From Agaricicola taiwanensis_A (GTDB lineage: Bacteria > Pseudomonadota > Alphaproteobacteria > Rhizobiales > Methylopilaceae), in NCBI GenBank assembly GCA_040394255.1, contig JBEBSP010000022.1, positions 1 through 20,623 on the forward strand: a stretch of DNA of 20,623 bases, given 5' to 3'. A program made the translations under genes and the position numbers. The notes below the pieces were generated by a model that made no database searches, was not told the origin of the DNA, and saw only the letters and a program-made list of their open reading frames with translations. Shown piece after piece: positions 15,033 to 20,623 of the stretch; the stretch's first letter is position 1; the number at the start of each line of letters is the position of its first letter.

Positions 15033-16109
15033 ATGGCGGAAGGCGGCCAGGACGACGCGGAACGCTCTGAAGAGCCTTCCCAAAAAAAGCTCGATGACGC
15101 CCGCGAGAAGGGCAACATCGCCAAGAGCCAGGAGGTCAACACCTGGTTCATGCTGGCGGCCGGCGCGCTGGCCCTGTCCATGTATGGCTCCAGCGGAGCC
15201 GTCGAGCTGACGGTGAGCATGCGCGGGATACTGGAGCATGCCCATGACATCCGGCTGGATGGCGGCACCGTCATGCTGTTCGGCCAGAAGGTGTTCTTCG
15301 CGGTGATGGCGGCGGTGGCGATGCCGCTGGTCCTGCTGATGCTTGCTGGTCTCCTGGGAAATATTATCCAGCACCCGCCGCTCTGGACCACGGAGCCGCT
15401 GACGCCGAAATTCTCGAAAGTCTCGCCGATCGCGGGCTTCGGCCGCATCTTCTCCAAGCAGAGCCTTGTGACCTTCCTCAAGGGTCTGATGAAGATCGGC
15501 ATCGTCGGGGCGGTGCTGGTGACGGTGGTCTTGCCGGAACGAGATCGCGTCGCCCTCACCGTGCAGATGGACGTCGCGGCGCTTGGGGCCTTCCTGCTGG
15601 ACGAGGCGATCACCGTCTTCATCGCGACGGTGTCCGTGCTGGCGGCGCTGGCGGCTGCGGACTACGTCTACCAGCGTCATACCTGGCACCAGAAGCTCAA
15701 GATGTCCGTGCGCGAGCTCAAGGACGAGTACAAGCAGCAGGAAGGTGATCCGCAGATCAAGGCGCGCATCCGGCAACTGCGCATGGAGCGCTCGCGCCGG
15801 CGTATGATGGCGGCGGTGCCGACGGCCACGGTGGTCATCACCAACCCGACCCACTTTGCCGTCGCGCTGAAATACGAGGACGGCATGAGCGCGCCGGTCT
15901 GCGTCGCCAAGGGTGTCGACGCGGTGGCGCTGCGGATTCGTGCGCTGGCGGAGGAAAACGATGTTCCGACTGTGGAAAACCCGCCGCTCGCCCGCGCCCT
16001 TTACGCCAGCATCGACATCGATGACACCATTCCCGATGAGCATTACCGTGCGGTGGCCGAGGTCATCGGCTATGTCTATCGCCTGAAAGGCAAGGCGCGC
16101 AAACGCTAG
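15033..16109 (+). CDS. flhB: Flagellar export switch protein FlhB
   Basis: FlhB is the substrate-specificity switch of the flagellar type III secretion system. The 358 residues begin with the typical E-R-S-E-E-P-S-Q-K-K-L-D-D-A-R-E-K-G-N segment, followed by about four membrane helices. The cytoplasmic domain contains the autocleavage motif N-P-T-H at residues 271-274, so cleavage between Asn271 and Pro272 is expected. It keeps D-E-Y-K-Q-Q-E-G-D-P-Q-I-K-A-R before the site and the C-terminal A-L-Y-A-S-I-D-I-D-D-T-I-P family block. It is the last gene of the flgB operon. Confidence 0.98.
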   Translation: MAEGGQDDAERSEEPSQKKLDDAREKGNIAKSQEVNTWFMLAAGALALSMYGSSGAVELTVSMRGILEHAHDIRLDGGTVMLFGQKVFFAVMAAVAMPLVLLMLAGLLGNIIQHPPLWTTEPLTPKFSKVSPIAGFGRIFSKQSLVTFLKGLMKIGIVGAVLVTVVLPERDRVALTVQMDVAALGAFLLDEAITVFIATVSVLAALAAADYVYQRHTWHQKLKMSVRELKDEYKQQEGDPQIKARIRQLRMERSRRRMMAAVPTATVVITNPTHFAVALKYEDGMSAPVCVAKGVDAVALRIRALAEENDVPTVENPPLARALYASIDIDDTIPDEHYRAVAEVIGYVYRLKGKARKR

Positions 16110-16146
16110 ATCATGGCCGGGGCGTGTGCATTCGCCGCTCATGATC
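16109..16146 (+). terminator. Stem-loop just after flhB, possible terminator
   Basis: GATCATG (16109-16115) and CATGATC (16140-16146) are perfect 7-bp arms, and an inner GGCG/CGCC pair lies at 16121-16124 and 16133-16136. The structure begins at the last base of the flhB stop codon. No T-run follows at once, so termination is uncertain. The structure could instead be part of the repeat next to it. Confidence 0.35.
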
Positions 16147-16163
16147 CGGGCTGTTTGGCCGTC

Positions 16164-16209
16164 GCATTTTCTTGACGCAAAAAGCGGAATCCATTTCTGC
16201 TGAAAATGC
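16164..16209 (+). repeat. Short palindrome-ended intergenic repeat, copy B
   Basis: This 46-bp element is bounded by perfect 8-bp inverted ends (GCATTTTC and GAAAATGC). Its inside aligns with copy A at 10568-10611 and has the same orientation. It lies in the 195-bp flhB-cckA gap. I saw nothing else in that gap apart from the stem-loop at 16109-16146 and the cckA ribosome site. Confidence 0.65.
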
Positions 16210-16304
16210 TTTGGAGAGAACCGGGCGCCGTTGCATTTGCCGTGGGCGCGCACCATGCTCCCCACGGGATGCGGCGATTCCCATCAGACAAGGGGCTGGC
16301 CACG

Positions 16305-18812
16305 ATGGCCGACAAGGATCTTTCGGCGTTCGAGGCGCCGATCGACCGCACACAGCGTTCCGGCAGCATCGGTCTCGTGTTTGCAGTTGCGGCAGTGCTG
16401 GTCGGTATTTCGGTTGCCATCACACTGATAAACCGGGAACATTCCGAGCCGTACATCCTGCTGTTCCTGGCAGTGCTGGCGGTCATCGGCATCTTCGCGC
16501 TGTTCGCGGTCGCGATCGGCATCCTGCATTTCGGCGGCAGGGCCGTGCGTGAGGATTTCGCGCGCGCCTTCGTGGCCGGCGCGGACGATGGCATCATCGT
16601 GACCGATTCCGAAGGCGGCATCACCTTCGCCAATCGCGCCTATCTGACGCTGACCGGCTCGGAAAACGCCGCCGATGCGCGGCCGATCGAGCGTGTCTTC
16701 GCGGGTGACCCCGACGTCGCGGAGACGATCTACCGGCTGGCGCAGGCCGCCCGGGAGGGCAAGAGGGCTCAGGAGGAGTTCCGCGTCGCGGTGGGTCCCA
16801 GGGGCGGACCTGCCTGGTACCGTGCGGCGGTCCATGCCCCCGAGGCACGCGGCGGCAAGGAGATCGTCTGGACGCTGGCGGACGTCACGCGCGAGCGGGA
16901 CCGCCAGGAAAACATCTTCCAGGAACTGCAGCACGCCATCGGCTTCCTCGACCACGCGCCGGCGGGCTTCTTTTCCGCCGAGCCGGACGGTTCGATCGGC
17001 TATATGAACGCCACGCTGGCGGGCTGGCTCGACCACGATCTCGCCCGGATCGGATCGGGCGGCCTGTCGGTCGGCGACATCCTGGCCGGGGACGGCGCGG
17101 CGCTGGTGACGGCGGTGTCGGCGACCCCGGGCTCCGTCGCGACCGAAATCCTCGACGTCGATCTCAAGACACGCAGCGGCCAGAGCATGCCCGCGCGCCT
17201 CCTGCACAAGGTGGCGATCGCGGTCGACGGCACGGCCGGTGCCTCGCGCACGCTGGTGCTGGATCGCTCGCGCGGCACGGGCGTTCCCGATCCGCTGCGC
17301 GCGGCGGAGGTGCGCTTCGCGCGCTTCTTCAACAACACGCCGATTGGTATCGCGACGGTCGACCGCTCCGGCCGCATCATTCGCTCTAACGCCGCTTTCG
17401 CCCGCCTGTTCGGCGAGGTCATGAAGACCGACGAGGCGCGCACCATCTCTCAGGCCCTGGGTGACCGCGACCGCGCCGCGCTCGCGGTGGCCATCGCCGC
17501 CGCGGCCGAAGGCAAGGGCGATCTGCCGCCGCTCGACGCCCAGCTCGCAGCGCCGGACAGCCGGTCGGCGCGGTTCTTCGTCAGCCCGGTCGAGGATGAC
17601 GAGGGCGACGACGAGGCGGCCATCGTCTATGCGCTGGACACCACCGAGCAGCGCGTGCTGGAGGTGCAGTTCGCGCAGAGCCAGAAGATGCAGGCGATCG
17701 GCCAGCTTGCGGGCGGCGTGGCGCACGACTTCAACAACGTGCTGACCGCGATCATCGGTTATTCCGATCTCCTGCTCGCCAGTCACCGGCCCACGGACCC
17801 GTCCTTCCAGGACATCATGCAGATCAAGCAGAACGCCAACCGGGCGGCGGGCCTGGTGCGGCAGCTGCTGGCCTTCTCGCGCCGCCAGACGCTGCGTCCG
17901 CAGGTGCTGGCGCTCAACGACGTGCTGGCGGAGCTGCGCATTCTCCTGGCCCGGCTCCTGGGCGAGAAGGTCTCGCTGGAGGTCGTGCATGGCCGCGACC
18001 TGTGGTTCGTCAAGGCGGACATCAACCAGTTCGAGCAGGTGGTGATCAATCTGGCGGTCAACGCCCGCGACGCCATGCCCGACGGCGGCACCCTGACGGT
18101 GCGCACCCGCAATCTGTCCGAGGCGGATGTGGCCACCTTCGGCGAGGCGGCCCTGCCGGCGGCAAACTATGTCATGATCGAGGTGCAGGACACCGGCACC
18201 GGCATGGAGCCGGAGATCCTCGACAAGATCTTCGAGCCCTTCTTCTCGACCAAGGAGGTCGGCAAGGGCACCGGCCTCGGCCTGTCCACAGTCTACGGAA
18301 TCGTGAAGCAGACCGGTGGATTCGTCTTCGTGAAGAGCCGGATCGGCGAGGGCTCGGTCTTCCAGATACTCCTGCCGCAGCACGTGCCGGTCGAGGAGGC
18401 CGTGCCCGAGAAGACGGCCGATGCGCCGGCGGCGCAGGCCGACATGACCGGGCATGGCACGGTGCTGCTGGTGGAGGACGAGGATGCGGTGCGGGCCTTC
18501 GGCGCCCGCGCGCTCGCCTCGCGCGGTTACACGGTGCTGGAGGCGGCCTCGGGGGTTGAGGCGCTCGCCATTGTGGAGGAGGGCGCCGAGATCGATCTCA
18601 TGGTGTCCGACGTGGTCATGCCGGAAATGGACGGCCCGACCCTGTTGAGGGAGTTGCGCGCCCGCAAGACCACCTTCCCGGTGATCTTCGTGTCGGGTTA
18701 CGCGGAAGAGGCCTTCAAGAAGAACCTGGGGGAAGACGAGACTTTCGGTTTCCTGCCCAAGCCCTTCACGCTGAAGCAACTTGTCCAGGCGGTTAAGGAA
18801 ACCATGCCCTGA
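16305..18812 (+). CDS. cckA: Cell-cycle hybrid histidine kinase CckA
   Basis: CckA autophosphorylates and, through its receiver and ChpT, drives CtrA and CpdR phosphorylation. From ATG 16305 (AAGGGG 9 nt upstream) it has 835 residues. There are two transmembrane helices at about 16-72, then three PAS-like regions at about 80-190, 205-310 and 335-450. Next come the histidine-kinase H box G-G-V-A-H-D-F-N-N-V-L-T with His474, an ATPase domain (V-V-I-N-L-A-V-N-A-R-D-A-M, then D-T-G-T-G-M, then K-G-T-G-L-G-L-S-T-V-Y-G-I-V), and a C-terminal receiver with Asp769 in L-M-V-S-D-V-V-M-P-E-M-D-G and Lys in F-L-P-K-P-F. It is longer than the roughly 690 residues I recall for Caulobacter CckA. The H box and the receiver are typical of the CckA group, not of generic hybrid kinases. 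An in-frame ATG at 16206 lacks a good ribosome site and overlaps the repeat. Confidence 0.93.
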   Translation: MADKDLSAFEAPIDRTQRSGSIGLVFAVAAVLVGISVAITLINREHSEPYILLFLAVLAVIGIFALFAVAIGILHFGGRAVREDFARAFVAGADDGIIVTDSEGGITFANRAYLTLTGSENAADARPIERVFAGDPDVAETIYRLAQAAREGKRAQEEFRVAVGPRGGPAWYRAAVHAPEARGGKEIVWTLADVTRERDRQENIFQELQHAIGFLDHAPAGFFSAEPDGSIGYMNATLAGWLDHDLARIGSGGLSVGDILAGDGAALVTAVSATPGSVATEILDVDLKTRSGQSMPARLLHKVAIAVDGTAGASRTLVLDRSRGTGVPDPLRAAEVRFARFFNNTPIGIATVDRSGRIIRSNAAFARLFGEVMKTDEARTISQALGDRDRAALAVAIAAAAEGKGDLPPLDAQLAAPDSRSARFFVSPVEDDEGDDEAAIVYALDTTEQRVLEVQFAQSQKMQAIGQLAGGVAHDFNNVLTAIIGYSDLLLASHRPTDPSFQDIMQIKQNANRAAGLVRQLLAFSRRQTLRPQVLALNDVLAELRILLARLLGEKVSLEVVHGRDLWFVKADINQFEQVVINLAVNARDAMPDGGTLTVRTRNLSEADVATFGEAALPAANYVMIEVQDTGTGMEPEILDKIFEPFFSTKEVGKGTGLGLSTVYGIVKQTGGFVFVKSRIGEGSVFQILLPQHVPVEEAVPEKTADAPAAQADMTGHGTVLLVEDEDAVRAFGARALASRGYTVLEAASGVEALAIVEEGAEIDLMVSDVVMPEMDGPTLLRELRARKTTFPVIFVSGYAEEAFKKNLGEDETFGFLPKPFTLKQLVQAVKETMP

Positions 18813-18814
18813 AT

Positions 18815-18848
18815 GTTCTAATTTTGTTCTTGTGAACAAGACGAGAAC
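18815..18848 (+). promoter_or_regulatory. Double LexA (SOS) box upstream of recA
   Basis: GTTC-TAATTTT-GTTC at 18815-18829 is the alphaproteobacterial direct-repeat LexA operator. It is followed after 4 nt by GAAC-AAGACGA-GAAC at 18834-18848, the same operator on the other strand. The pair forms a near-symmetric array 64 nt before the recA ATG, so recA should be LexA-controlled and DNA-damage inducible. It starts just 2 nt after the cckA stop. Confidence 0.9.
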
Positions 18849-18911
18849 ATGGCACTGTGCTCCGGCATTGAACGGCCATTCGTCGCCGTGGCATAAGGAG
18901 CGCGTCATTTC

Positions 18912-20000
<1,089 letters not shown>

Positions 20001-20053
20001 TTTTCGCCGGAGCGACTTTCTGGACCTGCGATCAGCCTCACGTTAAGACACTG

Positions 20054-20079
20054 ACGGCGCGTCCTTCGGGGCGCGCCGT
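20054..20079 (+). terminator. GC-rich hairpin with a UUCG tetraloop between recA and alaS
   Basis: ACGGCGCG (20054-20061) pairs with CGCGCCGT (20072-20079). The stem continues through a U-G wobble and two C-G pairs to a C(UUCG)G tetraloop, a very stable RNA cap. No T-run follows. It could end recA transcription with help, protect the recA 3' end or shape the alaS leader. The rest of the 132-bp gap shows only the alaS ribosome site. Confidence 0.6.
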
Positions 20080-20132
20080 GCCGTTGACTGTCGGTCGCGG
20101 TGCTTGGGCGTTCTGGCGACAAGGTGAGCATC

Positions 20133-20623
20133 ATGAGCGGCGTCAACGAGATCCGCGCGGCATTCCTGGATTTCTTCGCGAAGGAAGGGCACGAGGTGGT
20201 GCCGTCCAGCCCGCTGGTGCCACGTAACGATCCCACGCTGATGTTCACCAACGCCGGCATGGTGCAGTTCAAGAACGTCTTCACCGGTTTCGAGAAACGG
20301 CCCTATTCCACCGCTACGACGGCCCAGAAATGTGTGCGCGCGGGCGGCAAGCACAACGATCTGGAGAATGTCGGCTACACTGCCCGGCATCACACCTTCT
20401 TCGAGATGCTCGGCAACTTTTCGTTCGGTGACTACTTCAAGGAGCGCGCGATCGATCTGGCCTGGCGGCTGGTCACCAAGACCTACGGGCTCGATGCCAG
20501 CCGGTTGCTGGTGACCGTCTATCATAACGATGAGGAAGCCTTCGACCTGTGGAAGAAGATCGCGGGCTTGCCCGAGAGCCGCATCATCCGCATCGCCACG
20601 TCCGACAATTTCTGGGCCATGGG
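20133..20623 (+). CDS. alaS: Alanyl-tRNA synthetase (5' part only)
   Basis: AlaS charges tRNA-Ala with alanine in the cytoplasm. The window holds the first 163 codons and two further bases; the remainder of the gene lies outside. The catalytic-domain N-terminus is clear: I-R-A-A-F-L-D-F-F near 7, H-E-V-V-P-S-S-P-L-V-P near 20, L-M-F-T-N-A-G-M-V-Q-F-K near 36, then the motif region G-G-K-H-N-D-L-E-N-V-G-Y-T-A-R-H-H-T-F-F-E-M-L-G-N-F-S-F-G-D-Y-F-K at about 71-103. AAGGTGAG precedes ATG 20133. The recA-alaS order is common in bacteria. Confidence 0.97.
   Translation, partial: MSGVNEIRAAFLDFFAKEGHEVVPSSPLVPRNDPTLMFTNAGMVQFKNVFTGFEKRPYSTATTAQKCVRAGGKHNDLENVGYTARHHTFFEMLGNFSFGDYFKERAIDLAWRLVTKTYGLDASRLLVTVYHNDEEAFDLWKKIAGLPESRIIRIATSDNFWAM

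Noticed and set aside
15015..16265. Long minus-strand frame opposite flhB
   Set aside because: FlhB is certain from its N-P-T-H motif and family blocks; the opposite frame is rich in His and Arg, as expected for a shadow.
18455..18470. TGGCACG inside cckA, resembling a -24 element
   Set aside because: It lies within the coding sequence, and the following GC is one base too near for a sigma-54 promoter.
16284..18908. A very long open frame antisense to cckA (874 codons)
   Set aside because: It lies fully opposite the well-supported kinase gene. Its composition (Arg, His, Gly, Leu rich) is that of a shadow frame in GC-rich DNA, and no domain is recognisable.

Overview
The window comes from a GC-rich alphaproteobacterium. 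It is dominated by flagellar genes: basal-body rod, L/P-ring, C-ring and export-gate genes. They are followed by the cell-cycle hybrid kinase gene cckA, then recA and the 5' part of alaS. The alphaproteobacterial assignment rests on four observations. CckA is present. A perfect CtrA-type box (TTAA-N7-TTAA) lies upstream of flgB. The SOS boxes in front of recA are of the alphaproteobacterial GTTC-N7-GTTC type. FliM is followed by PflI/DUF6468-like and MotE-like genes. The genus cannot be read from the sequence.

Layout. (1) Positions 1-24 hold the last codons of a plus-strand gene, possibly dksA, separated from flgH by a terminator-like hairpin. (2) Positions 194-3484, minus strand: the operon flgF-flgG-flgA-flgH (proximal and distal rod, P-ring chaperone, L-ring lipoprotein), with a very good sigma-54 promoter at 3559-3574. 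(3) Positions 3766-10502, plus strand: fliL-fliM, a small membrane protein resembling the flagellar-positioning protein PflI, a MotE-like protein, and an exported protein of about 1,224 residues with beta-rich repeats and TPR-like helices whose function I do not recognise. This run ends at an 18-bp perfect inverted-repeat terminator shared with the convergent fliP. (4) Positions 10613-12525, minus strand: fliO-fliP, with overlapping stop and start. FliO has an exceptionally long Pro/Ala-rich tail. (5) Positions 12801-16109, plus strand: flgB-flgC-fliE-fliQ-fliR-flhB, tightly packed behind a CtrA box. (6) Positions 16305-18812: cckA. (7) Positions 18912-20000: recA behind a double SOS box. (8) From 20133: alaS, running off the window.

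How it works together. FliP, FliQ, FliR, FlhB and FliO form or assemble the export gate. FliE, FlgB, FlgC, FlgF and FlgG build the rod through it. FlgA and FlgH serve the P and L rings. FliL and FliM link stator and switch. The control elements suggest a Caulobacter-like cascade: CckA (through ChpT) would phosphorylate CtrA, CtrA would act on the early flgB operon, and sigma-54 with an enhancer-binding activator would act on the later flgFGAH operon. A 15-bp motif of the form CGGCAAAA-N3-GCCG occurs once in each of the two divergent flagellar intergenic regions. It is a candidate binding site for that activator (FlbD-like).

No mobile element, CRISPR array, tRNA or rRNA was seen. The less-described items are the large exported TPR protein, the shared promoter motif, a pair of palindrome-ended intergenic repeats and the FliO tail. 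I see no wholly new multi-gene system.
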